A stretch of DNA of 64,000 nt from Rubripirellula obstinata (GTDB lineage: Bacteria > Planctomycetota > Planctomycetia > Pirellulales > Pirellulaceae). The notes under the pieces are model-generated. The model did not search any database. It was not told the DNA's origin and saw only the letters and a program-made list of their open reading frames with translations. The DNA lies in NCBI RefSeq assembly GCF_001642955.1, contig NZ_LWSK01000016.1:1-64000 (forward strand), given 5' to 3'. The position numbers and the translations under genes were made by a program. Positions 15,803 through 24,761 of this stretch are shown one piece after another. Position 1 is the first letter of the stretch, and each line of letters opens with the position of its first letter.

Positions 15803-16882
15803 CTACTTTCCGATCCAACCCTTCTTCCAGAAATAAGCGATCATTCCGCCGCCGACGGCTAGCATCGCGGCCCACAGGATCGCGTAGGAATATCGGTAAT
15901 GCAGTTCGGGCATGTGCTCAAAATTCATGCCGTAGATGCCTGCCATGAATGTCAGCGGGATGAAGATGCTGGCCATGATGGTCAGTACTTTCATCACTTC
16001 ATTGGTGCGGTTGGCGATTGATGATAGGTACGTGTTCATCAATCCCGTCACCATTTCGCGATACATTTCGGCGACTTCGGATGTCTGAATGCAGTGGTCA
16101 TAAGTGTCTCGCAAGTACACGCCCACCGGTTCGGTCATCAAGTTATGATCGCCGCGAACGAGACTGTTGATCGCTTCCCGCTGAGGCCAGATCGCGCGAC
16201 GCAAATTGATTAGCTGATTCTTCATCGCGTTGAGTTCTTGCAGAACCGCGGGCGTTGGATTGTGGATCACATCATTTTCGAGTGATTCCAATTTGTCGCC
16301 GACCGATTCCAGCACGGGGTAGTAGCAATCGATGATCGTGTCGGCGATCGCGTACGCCAAGTAATCGGCCCCGTGAGTGCGAATGACTCCTTTGCCCGAT
16401 CGAATGCGAGCACGTACCGGGTCCAGGACGTCTCCGTGCTTTTCCTGAAACGTGATCACATAGTTCTTTGCCAACACGATGCTGATCTGTTCCATGTCAA
16501 CTCCGACCGACCGGGTGTCTTCGTTCTTTTCGAGCTGAACCATGCGAACGACCATCAACAACTGATCGCCGTAGGGTTCGGTCTTGGGTCGTTGAGGCAC
16601 GTTGACGATGTCTTCGAGCAGCAGTGAGTGCAGACCAAACACCTTGCCAATTTTTTGCATGACCTTTCGATCGCCGAACCCTTGCACGTCCACCCAAGTC
16701 ACGGTGTCCGGCTTGAAGGTTTCGTGCAGGTTGTCAATGTCAACCACATCGGCTTCGTCACAGCCGCCCAAGTGGTAGTGGATCGAACGGATCGTTGGTT
16801 TGGCCGCATCCTTTGGAATGACGAGCGTGCCCGGCCGAGCGCCAACTTTGGTGTGTCGTTTTTTGAATCGGCTAAGCGGCAT
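15803..16882 (-). CDS. corA: CorA-family magnesium/cobalt transporter
   Basis: 359 aa. A long cytoplasmic alpha/beta N-terminal domain is followed by two C-terminal membrane helices; the selectivity motif GMN occurs in MAGIYGMNFEHMPE near residue 322. Length and architecture are those of CorA channels, which form pentamers passing Mg2+ and Co2+. It lies convergent to the truncated cdaA side and divergent from the rimK-like gene. The 300-base spacer upstream (16883-17185) holds a degenerate repeat A piece at about 16953 and the sequence TGGAAAAAACTTTT at 16978. Confidence 0.93.
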   Translation of the reverse strand: MPLSRFKKRHTKVGARPGTLVIPKDAAKPTIRSIHYHLGGCDEADVVDIDNLHETFKPDTVTWVDVQGFGDRKVMQKIGKVFGLHSLLLEDIVNVPQRPKTEPYGDQLLMVVRMVQLEKNEDTRSVGVDMEQISIVLAKNYVITFQEKHGDVLDPVRARIRSGKGVIRTHGADYLAYAIADTIIDCYYPVLESVGDKLESLENDVIHNPTPAVLQELNAMKNQLINLRRAIWPQREAINSLVRGDHNLMTEPVGVYLRDTYDHCIQTSEVAEMYREMVTGLMNTYLSSIANRTNEVMKVLTIMASIFIPLTFMAGIYGMNFEHMPELHYRYSYAILWAAMLAVGGGMIAYFWKKGWIGK

Positions 16883-17185
16883 GACAAGGATCTTTCAAGG
16901 TGCCGATGTTGGTATCGAAAGAACGGAACGATAAGGCATGACGCCATCAGTCGGTAGCGGAAGCCGGCAACTCGCATTGGAAAAAACTTTTCCACTTCCG
17001 CGAGAACTTTTTCCCCACGGAGCGTTCGGTTCTGCAAATTCCTCGCAATCCTCGAAGCATTCGGCTGATGTTGGGCATTCGCATCGGTTTGGGCCCGGCA
17101 TTTGCCTCTCATGCCCTACCGCACCCGGTCGACACACCGACTCGGCCTACCGGAACACACTGCATCCCCAATCAAAGTTGTTGAA

Positions 17186-18403
17186 ATGAAACTTGGCATC
17201 CTCTCCACATCCCCTCGCTGCTACAGCACCCGACGTCTGATGGATGCCGCCAAGTCGCGCGGCCACGATCCATTGGTCATCAACACACTGAAGTGTTCGA
17301 TTGACCTGCAATCGGGCAAGCCGGACCTGTACTACAAAGGCAAGCCGCTGGACGATTATGATGCCGTGATCCCGCGCATTGGCGCTAGCATCACCTACTT
17401 TGGCACCGCCGTCGTTCGTCAACTCGAACAGATGAGCGTCTTCGTTGCCAACACCTCGGGTGGAATTTCCAACAGCCGCGACAAGTTGCGCAGCATGCAG
17501 ATCCTCAGTCGTCACCACATCGGGATGCCGCGGACGACCTTCGTTCGCGACAAAGCCGATGTGATTCCGGCGATTCAACGAATCGGTGGTGCGCCCGTCA
17601 TCATCAAGTTGCTCGAAGGCACTCAGGGCGTCGGCGTGATTCTGGCGGATAGCATCAAGATTGCCGAAGCGATTATCGAGACCTTGCAAACGGCAAAGCA
17701 GAATGTCTTGGTCCAAGGGTTCGTCTCGGAAAGCAAGGGCCGTGACATCCGAGCGTTCGTGATCGGCGACCAAGTCGTCGGTGCGATGCGGCGAGTCGCT
17801 CAGGGTGACGAGTTCCGCAGCAATGTCCATCGCGGTGGCAGGGTTGAAAAAGTTGAGCTGGATGACCAATACCGCGAGACTGCAATTCGTGCGGCGCAGA
17901 TCATGGGTTTGCGAGTCGCAGGTGTTGACATGCTTGAAGGCAAGAATGGGCCGCAGGTCATGGAGGTCAATAGCTCGCCAGGTCTGGAAGGCATTGAGGC
18001 GGCAACGCAAAGTGACATCGCCGGTGCGATCGTCGACTACTGCGCCGCTCACACGGATTTCCCCGAAATGGATGTCCGGCAAAAGCTGACCGTCAGCAAA
18101 GGCTATACGGTTTCTGAACTTGTTATCCCTGAAGGATCGAAGTTCGTTGGCATGACGATCACCGACGCATCGTTCGCCGATCAGGATATCAATGTCTTGA
18201 CGCTCTACCGAGGCAAAACCGTCATTCCCAACCCCAAAGTCTCACGGGTCCTCGAATCGGGCGACCGCTTGCTTTGCTTTGGCAAGCAGGAAGCGATGAA
18301 GTCGATGGTACCCAAGAAAACCCGCAAGAAACGTGCTCCCGAACCGCAACACTTGGAACCTGAAATGGTCGCTCACGCCAACGCGCAACCGGAGTACTCA
18401 TGA
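17186..18403 (+). CDS. RimK-family ATP-grasp ligase with C-terminal TrkA-C (RCK_C) domain
   Basis: 405 aa. Residues 1-300 match RimK: MKLGILSTSPRCYSTRRLMD start, DKLRSMQILSRHHIGMPRT, ATP-binding IIKLLEGTQGVGVIL, and the metal site VMEVNSSPGLEGIE. RimK adds glutamates to ribosomal protein S6 C-terminus or makes poly-glutamate. Unlike E. coli RimK it has a tail of about 90 residues, with YTVSELVIPEGSKFVGMTI resembling the TrkA-C/RCK_C ligand-binding domain, followed by a basic stretch KKTRKKRAPE. The stop overlaps the start of the AstE/AspA-like gene (ATGA), so the two are translationally coupled. ATG 17186 chosen by homology; the upstream frame is not conserved-looking. Confidence 0.92.
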   Translation: MKLGILSTSPRCYSTRRLMDAAKSRGHDPLVINTLKCSIDLQSGKPDLYYKGKPLDDYDAVIPRIGASITYFGTAVVRQLEQMSVFVANTSGGISNSRDKLRSMQILSRHHIGMPRTTFVRDKADVIPAIQRIGGAPVIIKLLEGTQGVGVILADSIKIAEAIIETLQTAKQNVLVQGFVSESKGRDIRAFVIGDQVVGAMRRVAQGDEFRSNVHRGGRVEKVELDDQYRETAIRAAQIMGLRVAGVDMLEGKNGPQVMEVNSSPGLEGIEAATQSDIAGAIVDYCAAHTDFPEMDVRQKLTVSKGYTVSELVIPEGSKFVGMTITDASFADQDINVLTLYRGKTVIPNPKVSRVLESGDRLLCFGKQEAMKSMVPKKTRKKRAPEPQHLEPEMVAHANAQPEYS

Positions 18404-19470
18404 ACGCAAAATCTGAAAACTGGTTCGGACATGATGTCAAACCCGGCGAAGCGATCAGCACCGAATTGGTGATCTCTGAAAGCTACAGTAGTCGCGATGT
18501 CGCCATCCCAATTCGCGTGCGCCGTGGACTGAATCCTGGACCAACCGTGTTCGTAACCGCTGCTTTGCACGGAGATGAACTCAACGGCACCGGCGCGATT
18601 CGCAGCATGCTGGGCGATCCCTCCTGGGAACTCGCGTCTGGAACACTGCTGATGGTACCGGTGCTAAACGTTCTGGGATTTGAACGTCACTCGCGTTACT
18701 TACCCGACCGCCGCGACCTGAACCGATGCTTCCCCGGCAACACAACTGGCAGCATGGCATCACGGTTAGCCAAGGTCATGTTTGATTCGATCGTTCGCAG
18801 GTGCGATTTTGGGATCGACTTGCACACCGCAGCAGTCCGCCGAACGAACTTTCCCAACGCACGAGCCGATCTCGACAACCCAACTTGTTTGAAGCTGGCC
18901 GAGGCGTTTGGTAGCGGCATCATCCTGCACGGCAAAGGCCCCAAGGGATCATTCCGCCGCGAGGCAACTGCGGCGGGATGTCCAACGATCGTGGTCGAAG
19001 GCGGCGAAGTTTGGAAGGTCGAATCGTCGGTGGCCGATTGCATGCTGCGAGGCGTCTTCAACATTTTAAAAACGCTGAAGATGATGGATGGCCCGCCGGA
19101 CATTCCCGAGCATCAAGCGATCATCAAGCAAACCAAATGGATACGCGCCGAACGTGGTGGTTTCATGTCGATGCATGTTGCCCCCGGTGATAGCGTTGTC
19201 AAAGGACAAGCGCTCGCATCGAACAGCAATCTTTTAACCGAAGATCAAAACCGACTGGAAGCCCCGTTTTCAGGAATCGTCATCGGCATGACCACCCTGC
19301 CCGCGGTTCAACCTGGTGAGCCGGTCGTCCACATCGGTCGCCTAGCAAACCCCAAATCGGCCCTACGTCACGACCAGCATGTGGCCAGCGACGACGTTCA
19401 ACGAACGGCACTCCAACACCTAGCCACCAACGTGCAGGTAACCGAGCCCGAAGAACTTCCGTCGTCGTAA
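18400..19470 (+). CDS. Succinylglutamate desuccinylase/aspartoacylase-family zinc hydrolase
   Basis: 356 aa. AstE/AspA family (PF04952): zinc ligands in ALHGDELNGTGAI (H and E, near residues 52-64) and DLHTA near 137, with RRDLNRCFPG between them for substrate binding. The C-terminal third (about 245-330) looks like a lipoyl/biotinyl-type beta hammerhead, with GGFMSMHVAPGDSVVKGQ. The family removes acyl groups from N-acyl amino acids or trims C-terminal residues. Overlap with the rimK-like gene (ATGA) suggests that this enzyme reverses or edits the glutamate ligation. Confidence 0.88.
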   Translation: MNAKSENWFGHDVKPGEAISTELVISESYSSRDVAIPIRVRRGLNPGPTVFVTAALHGDELNGTGAIRSMLGDPSWELASGTLLMVPVLNVLGFERHSRYLPDRRDLNRCFPGNTTGSMASRLAKVMFDSIVRRCDFGIDLHTAAVRRTNFPNARADLDNPTCLKLAEAFGSGIILHGKGPKGSFRREATAAGCPTIVVEGGEVWKVESSVADCMLRGVFNILKTLKMMDGPPDIPEHQAIIKQTKWIRAERGGFMSMHVAPGDSVVKGQALASNSNLLTEDQNRLEAPFSGIVIGMTTLPAVQPGEPVVHIGRLANPKSALRHDQHVASDDVQRTALQHLATNVQVTEPEELPSS

Positions 19471-19493
19471 CGGAACTCGTCAAGACTTTGATC

Positions 19494-19690
19494 TCAGTTC
19501 CTGGCGTTCGTGATGAGCTGGTTTCTGGTCGCAGAACAAGTTCCCTCACGCGGAAGCCGAGGTCGCGGAAGGCGTCTTCGCGGTAGCCGACGATGAAGGC
19601 GGCGACGTGGTAGAGGTTTCGGTTCAGTGGGGCGGTGGGTGCGGCCGCTAAATCTTTGGCGTTGACGCGGACATTGGAGGTCCAAGTTTT
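19494..19690 (-). pseudogene. Possible coding remnant of unknown family
   Basis: The minus frame reads TWTSNVRVNAKDLAAAPTAP and then NLYHVAAFIVGYREDAFRDL with GFRVRE. It is open but has no start and no recognised domain. It could be the 3' end of a displaced gene. A half copy of repeat A lies at its end (about 19467-19490). Confidence 0.3.
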
Positions 19691-19708
19691 GTTCCGTCCC
19701 TACTGAAG

Positions 19709-19973
19709 TACGCCAACGGCGTTGAACACCATAGCCCAGGGTTAAGGTTTTGCGAGCGTAGCGAAGCAAACCGCAACCCTGGGTTGATGACGTTAACGAA
19801 TTAGTCTCCCCCGTGCCCGATTTTGACGGCTTCGCCGCCAAAATCGGGGACGGGGGAGGGGGGCTGCTGGTGCTCCGTGACCCAGGGTTGCAGTGACCCA
19901 GGGTTGCAGCGTCAAATCGCCAAGGCGATTGACGACTTTAACCCTGGGCTATGTTGTTTAACGCCGTTGGCGT
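19709..19973. repeat. Large inverted repeat (family B)
   Basis: Outer arms TACGCCAACGGCGTT (19709) and its complement ending at 19973, extended inward by AGCCCAGGGTTAA and TTAACCCTGGGCT. An inner hairpin and a C/G-rich stem (ATTTTGACGGC/GCCGCCAAAAT around 19820-19845) lie inside. No ORF fills it. Confidence 0.85.
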
Positions 19974-20233
19974 AGAGAAAGAAAGTAGCGCAAGCAAGAA
20001 TGACTTTAACCCCAATGATTTAGCGGCCCAGGCATCGCCCCGCGCCGTGCGGTCCCATAGTGCGCGGGGTGAGTCCACGGCGGGGGGCCGCCATGCTACT
20101 TTTCGCACCGCGCGTTTAGACAATTTAGAGACCCTTTACGGCGTTGGAGGGGAGCCCAGCAGTCGTCGCCGACGGTCCTGCTGAGAAGTTGTCCAGAGTC
20201 GTTTTAGGAGACTGGATTCCATAAGATCGGCAT

Positions 20234-20292
20234 CCGAACGCTTAGGCGAGGGATTTCCAGGTCAAACAAGATCCCTCGCTTACGCGTTCGGG
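20234..20292. repeat. Inverted repeat CGAACGC...GAGGGAT (family J)
   Basis: CCGAACGCTTAGGCGAGGGA pairs with TCCCTCGCTTACGCGTTCGG. A second copy lies at 24626-24683. The rest of 19974-20504 shows no supported gene and no riboswitch I can recognise ahead of the Cys/Met genes. Confidence 0.85.
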
Positions 20293-20504
20293 TTGGGAAA
20301 TCGGGAAGCTGTTTTGCGACGGTTTCTAAGCCATGTGTGACCGAAAATCGACGCGGTTCGGATAAGTTTGGCTGTTCAGCAAATCAAATGGTTGTCAACT
20401 TGCGACTCGCTGGCTAACCTTGACTGCACGCTGGCGAACTGTTCGCCACTACGCGTTCCCACCAGGGATTTGCGGCCGCTTGCAGCCTTCACTGCTAAAG
20501 AGCC

Positions 20505-21749
20505 ATGACTCTAAAAACATCGATAGACAACAGCGCAACCGATTCCGGTTGCTCTCCGACCGATTCTGAAACCCTTCGTAAGGCGGGCATCTCGACCACT
20601 TCTGTCCACGCTGGCGAAGTGAGGCAAAAACACGATGGAGCCGTTGCTGCTCCGATTGTGACCTCTTCGACCTTTGCGTTTGAAAACACCGAAGCGCTGC
20701 TGCGGTTCGTTGAAGGCGATGAGGACCGGCCCGAATACGGTCGCTACGGAACGCCCAACGAGAAAAGCGTCGAAGCCAAACTGGCGGCACTCGACGGGGC
20801 CGAAGAGGCGATTTTGTACAGCAGCGGAATGGCGGCGATCGTCGGCCTGCTGATGAGCAAGTTGAATGCTGGCGACGAGATCGTCTTCTTCGATCAGTGC
20901 TACCACCGCAGCCGCGAATTCTGTTCGAAGCACCTTTCTCGATTTGGTGTTGTCACTCGCCAAGTCAAAACCGGTGACTTCGCCGCGATGGAATCGGCGA
21001 TCAATTCCAACACCCGAATGCTGGTCAGCGAATCGCCAACCAATCCACACTTGACCGCAGTCGATCTGGAAAAGTTTGTTGCGCTTGGAAAGGCCCACGA
21101 AGTTGAAACGCTGATCGACGCAACCTTGGCGACTCCGTTCAACATCAAACCGATCGAGTTCGGCGTTGACTATGTTCTGCATTCCGCGACGAAGTACTTG
21201 GGCGGTCACAATGATTTGTTGGCCGGTTCAATCTGCGGTTCACGAGAACAACTGGAACCCGTCCGCCGGCTGCGTGGAATTCTGGGCAGCATTAATTCAT
21301 CGCACAACTTGTATTTGCTTGAACGAGGATTGAAAACGTTCGCCCTTCGGATGCAGCGTCACAATGAAAACGGTCAAGCGATCGCAGAGTTCCTGGAAGC
21401 TCATCCTCGCGTCGAAACGGTTTACTATCCGGGATTGAAATCACATCCGACTCACCAAATTGCCGCAGCCCAAATGAACGGTTTTGGCGGACTGATTTCC
21501 TTCACCGTCAAAGATGCTGACTGGAAAGAAACTTCGCGGATTGTCGATGCGGCAACGATTCCACGCATCGCACCCAGCTTGGGTGGTGTAGAATCGCTGA
21601 TCGAACAGCCGTTGGTGATGAGCTATTTCAATTACTCACCCGAAGAACGAGAAACCTTCGGCATCTATGACAATATGATTCGCATGGCGTGCGGTATCGA
21701 AAACACCGATGACCTGATCGCCGATCTGAAGCAGGCACTTGATGCGTGA
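20505..21749 (+). CDS. Cys/Met metabolism PLP-dependent enzyme (cystathionine gamma-synthase/lyase-like)
   Basis: 414 aa. Fold-type I PLP enzyme of the Cys/Met family: YSSGMAAIVGL near residue 105 for phosphate binding and the PLP lysine in HSATKYLGGHND near residue 224. The family holds cystathionine gamma-synthase, cystathionine lyases, methionine gamma-lyase and O-acetylhomoserine sulfhydrylase, which cannot be separated here. An unusual N-terminal extension of about 30 polar residues precedes the usual VHAGE start. It overlaps a paralogue by 8 bases, so the pair is one transcription unit and probably performs consecutive steps such as transsulfuration. Confidence 0.9.
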   Translation: MTLKTSIDNSATDSGCSPTDSETLRKAGISTTSVHAGEVRQKHDGAVAAPIVTSSTFAFENTEALLRFVEGDEDRPEYGRYGTPNEKSVEAKLAALDGAEEAILYSSGMAAIVGLLMSKLNAGDEIVFFDQCYHRSREFCSKHLSRFGVVTRQVKTGDFAAMESAINSNTRMLVSESPTNPHLTAVDLEKFVALGKAHEVETLIDATLATPFNIKPIEFGVDYVLHSATKYLGGHNDLLAGSICGSREQLEPVRRLRGILGSINSSHNLYLLERGLKTFALRMQRHNENGQAIAEFLEAHPRVETVYYPGLKSHPTHQIAAAQMNGFGGLISFTVKDADWKETSRIVDAATIPRIAPSLGGVESLIEQPLVMSYFNYSPEERETFGIYDNMIRMACGIENTDDLIADLKQALDA

Positions 21750-22899
21750 GAAGTCTTTCCGAACACGTGCGATCCACGTCGGCAATGAAGTCGATGCGGC
21801 AACCGGCGCGGTAGTTCCGCCGATTCATTTGGCCAGCACGTTCCAGCAACCCGGCGCAGGTGAATGGGGCGAATTTGATTACTCGCGAAGCGGCAATCCA
21901 ACGCGAACTAATTTGCAGACGACGCTGACTTCGTTAGAAGGCGGCTGTGGATCGCTGGCGTTTTCTTCCGGCATGGCAGCCATCCACTGCGTCACCATGA
22001 TGCTGAAAACCGGTGACCATGTGATCGCCGGATGCGACCTTTACGGGGGGGCCTATCGATTGTTGCACAAGATTTGTGACCGCTCTGGCGTAACAGTCAC
22101 GCTGGTTGACATGACCGATTTAGCGGCAATTGAATCGGCGATTACCGACAACACAAAACTGATTTGGTTTGAGTCGATCGGTAACCCACGTTTGTCGATC
22201 CCTGATTTGAAAGCGATCGCCAGCCTTGCGAAGTCAAAAGACATTCGCACCGGTGTGGACAACACGTTTGCAACACCGGCACTGTTGCGACCGCTGGAAC
22301 TGGGCATCGACATTGTGATGCACTCGGCGACGAAGTACTTGGGCGGACACAGCGATTGTATGGGCGGAACGCTTTCGGTTGCCGATCAAGCGTTGTTTGA
22401 CGAACTGTATTTTATCCAAAACGCAACCGGTGCGGTTTTGGATCCGCTGAGCTGTTTTTTGGTCACGCGTGGATTGAAGACATTGGACTTGCGAGTTCGC
22501 GAACAATCCAAGACTGCATTGGAATTGTCGCAATGGTTGCAGCAGCACTCGTGTGTCAAATCGGTTTTGTACCCTGGGCTGGCAAGTCATCCGCAGCATG
22601 AACTCGCCCGGCAAACGCTGCAGGGCGGATTTGGTGCGATGGTGACCTTTGAACTTGACGGCACCATTGCACAAACAGCCAATACCTGTGAATCAACCAA
22701 GCTGTTTCGTCTGGCGGTCAGTTTGGGTGCAGTCGAATCGCTGATCGAGCAACCGGCGACGATGTCCCACGCCAGCTACGATGCCGCCGATCGAGCCCGA
22801 TTCGGAATCACCGATGGCCTGATCCGGTTGTCAGTCGGTTTGGAATCGATGGAAGACTTAAAAGCTGATTTAGATCAGGCGTTTTCCGCGTCTAGCTGA
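21742..22899 (+). CDS. Second Cys/Met metabolism PLP-dependent enzyme
   Basis: 385 aa, the typical family length. RAIHVGNEVD start, YSRSGNPTRTNL near residue 52, FSSGMAAIHCV and the PLP lysine in HSATKYLGGHSDCMGG near residue 197. YSRSGNPT is shared by cystathionine gamma-synthase and gamma-lyase. The ATG at 21742 lies inside the end of the upstream paralogue, whose TGA is at 21747-21749. Having two paralogues in tandem suggests synthase/lyase division of labour in homocysteine/cysteine exchange; which is which is not decided by sequence alone. Confidence 0.9.
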   Translation: MREKSFRTRAIHVGNEVDAATGAVVPPIHLASTFQQPGAGEWGEFDYSRSGNPTRTNLQTTLTSLEGGCGSLAFSSGMAAIHCVTMMLKTGDHVIAGCDLYGGAYRLLHKICDRSGVTVTLVDMTDLAAIESAITDNTKLIWFESIGNPRLSIPDLKAIASLAKSKDIRTGVDNTFATPALLRPLELGIDIVMHSATKYLGGHSDCMGGTLSVADQALFDELYFIQNATGAVLDPLSCFLVTRGLKTLDLRVREQSKTALELSQWLQQHSCVKSVLYPGLASHPQHELARQTLQGGFGAMVTFELDGTIAQTANTCESTKLFRLAVSLGAVESLIEQPATMSHASYDAADRARFGITDGLIRLSVGLESMEDLKADLDQAFSASS

Positions 22900-23003
22900 G
22901 TGGTTGGGTTGCCAAAAATTGATTTGGCGCTAGGATCGAAGCAGCTAGCAAGAAGTACCGTACCCTCAAAAATACTCCATCCCGTGTCCCAGGAATTTTT
23001 ATC

Positions 23004-23324
23004 ATGGCCTTAGCCGAAGACAAAGTCCGCGAAGCTCTGAAGCAAGTCATTGACCCCGAACTTTTCGTAAACATCGTCGATCTTGGGCTAATTTACGTGG
23101 TCGCCGTCGGCGAAGAAAAAGAAGACGGTCGGCATGATGTTCACGTCGAAATGACCATGACCAGTCCCATGTGTCCCGCCGGACCCCAACTGGTAGCGGG
23201 AACCAAAGGTGCCGCAGAAGGGCTCGACGAAGTAGACACCTGTGAAGTGAAAGTCGTGATGGAACCCGCTTGGACGCCTGAAAAGATGACTGACGACGCT
23301 CGGGACCACCTCGGAATCTTTTAG
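23004..23324 (+). CDS. MIP18/DUF59 family iron-sulfur assembly protein
   Basis: 106 aa. Entire protein is one DUF59 domain: VIDPELFVNIVDLGLIY near residues 14-30 and the conserved Cys in TSPMCPAGPQ near 55. Relatives (SufT, PaaD, MIP18) help to insert Fe-S clusters into target proteins. It follows the Cys/Met genes on the same strand after about 100 bases, which may be relevant since cysteine supplies the sulfur. ATG 23004. Confidence 0.9.
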   Translation: MALAEDKVREALKQVIDPELFVNIVDLGLIYVVAVGEEKEDGRHDVHVEMTMTSPMCPAGPQLVAGTKGAAEGLDEVDTCEVKVVMEPAWTPEKMTDDARDHLGIF

Positions 23325-23340
23325 GTCTCGATTGGCGTTA

Positions 23341-23413
23341 GGGACTGTCCTGAAACAAGTTCCGTAGATGGCGAAACCTTTCGTAGCTGGGAAGTTATTT
23401 CGGGACAGTTCCT
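23341..23413. repeat. Inverted repeat GGACTGTCC...GGGACAGTTCC (family C flank)
   Basis: GGACTGTCCTGAAACAAGTT and GAAGTTATTTCGGGACAGTT with CGTAGCTGGG between. The same outer arms flank the larger family C copies near 40.8 and 51.4 kb. Confidence 0.7.
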
Positions 23414-23542
23414 TACTCGCAGCGACTTGCGAGTTGATCCGGTACGATAGTGGTGAGCGTTGGCGGGCATCGGTTTCGATGGGATACTGCCCACTCAACT
23501 TTTTTGCACTGGCGGGGTGCCTTTCAATCATGGAGTTTGAAC

Positions 23543-24583
23543 GTGCGAATTTTTGTAGGCGAATATGTTGTTGGTGGCGGATTGGCCGACTTGCCAATCG
23601 AATCGATTCCCGCAAGCCTTCGGCGCGAAGGCACGTCGATGCTTCGCGCACTGGTCGCTGACCTTGCGGAATTTGCAGAAGTCGTGGTTTTGGTTGATCC
23701 GCGAATGATTGACAGTTCGGACGAATGTTTCACCGACGGCCCGATCGATCGACGCGAATTTTGCAAAGACCAACCGCTATGGCCCCAATGGATCGCGGCG
23801 GCCGAAGATTGCGACGCGGCGTTGATCATCGCACCTGAAAGCGACGGAGCACTTGCCCAAGGAGTCGCGATGCTGCGGGCCGCAGGAATTGACGTTGTTG
23901 CTGGCAGTGGAGATTTCTTGCGCACAGCAAGCGACAAATTGTTGACGGCCAAAAAGATGATCGCGGCCGGCGTTTCGCATCCGTTATTCATGTCAGCAAC
24001 CGATCGCAGGCACGCCAAGGCGCTGACGAAATTCGATCGTTTCGTCGTCAAACCACGTGACGGATGTGGCACGAAAGAAATCCGAACGTTTGATTGTTTT
24101 GATACCGCCAAGGCAGAACTGCACGAGAACGATTTACTGCAAGCTTGGATGCCGGGCCGTGCGGTGTCGATTTCGTTGATTGCCTCGTCAACACAACAAG
24201 TTTTCTTACCGGCCGTCTCGCAACAACTTGACGACAACAGTTGTGAATATGCGGGCGGACAAGGCCCACTTGACGACGATGCTCAGCGAAGATTGACCAA
24301 TCTGGCAATGCGCGCGATCGAGGCAATGCCGCCGACAGCAAGAGGATTCATCGGATTCGATATGTTGCTGGGCAAGCGTTCGAGCGAAGATTGTGTGATT
24401 GAAATTAATCCTCGGCTGACGACATCTTACGTAGGTCTGCGCCGGATGATTCACGGCAACCTTGCGGCTCGATTTTTCGATATTGAAACAGGGCCCGTTG
24501 CCTGTTGCACGCCGGTCAATTCTGTGAAATGGGCAGCCGATGGTCAGGTCTGGGTCAACGATGCAGTGGCGGAAATGTCTTAA
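23543..24583 (+). CDS. ATP-grasp ligase, MfnD (tyramine-glutamate ligase)-like
   Basis: 346 aa from GTG 23543, with GGAG seven bases upstream. The start RIFVGEYVVGGG is characteristic of the ATP-grasp proteins found with tetrahydromethanopterin-linked C1 genes. Central ATP-binding segment FVVKPRDGCGTKEIRTF near residue 167 and metal site CVIEINPRLTTSYVGLR near 290. In methanogens MfnD joins tyramine and glutamate in methanofuran synthesis; bacterial homologues serve methylofuran. The next two genes resemble MfnF and MfnE, which supports this reading. It is also the third ATP-grasp ligase in the window. Confidence 0.75.
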   Translation: MRIFVGEYVVGGGLADLPIESIPASLRREGTSMLRALVADLAEFAEVVVLVDPRMIDSSDECFTDGPIDRREFCKDQPLWPQWIAAAEDCDAALIIAPESDGALAQGVAMLRAAGIDVVAGSGDFLRTASDKLLTAKKMIAAGVSHPLFMSATDRRHAKALTKFDRFVVKPRDGCGTKEIRTFDCFDTAKAELHENDLLQAWMPGRAVSISLIASSTQQVFLPAVSQQLDDNSCEYAGGQGPLDDDAQRRLTNLAMRAIEAMPPTARGFIGFDMLLGKRSSEDCVIEINPRLTTSYVGLRRMIHGNLAARFFDIETGPVACCTPVNSVKWAADGQVWVNDAVAEMS

Positions 24584-24625
24584 CGGCTAACGAATTGCCA
24601 CGAAACAAGTTCCCAATTTCCCAAG

Positions 24626-24683
24626 CCGAACGCGTAAGCGAGGGATATTGTTTGACGCGGAATTCCCTCGCTTACGCGTTCGG
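24626..24683. repeat. Inverted repeat CGAACGC...GAGGGA (family J)
   Basis: Second copy of the 20234 repeat. It sits between the mfnD-like and mfnF-like genes and is nested in the GAAACAAGTTCC/GAAGTTATTCC arms also seen at 23341. Confidence 0.85.
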
Positions 24684-24761
24684 GTTGAGATTTGGGTGGA
24701 ATCTAATCTCGTGAAGTTATTCCAGGACAATTCCTAAGTACGCGCTGAAGAACCAACCCAC

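Noticed and set aside
20293-20504. SAM riboswitch ahead of the Cys/Met genes
   Set aside because: The conserved SAM-I/SAM-II core could not be found in the sequence before 20505.
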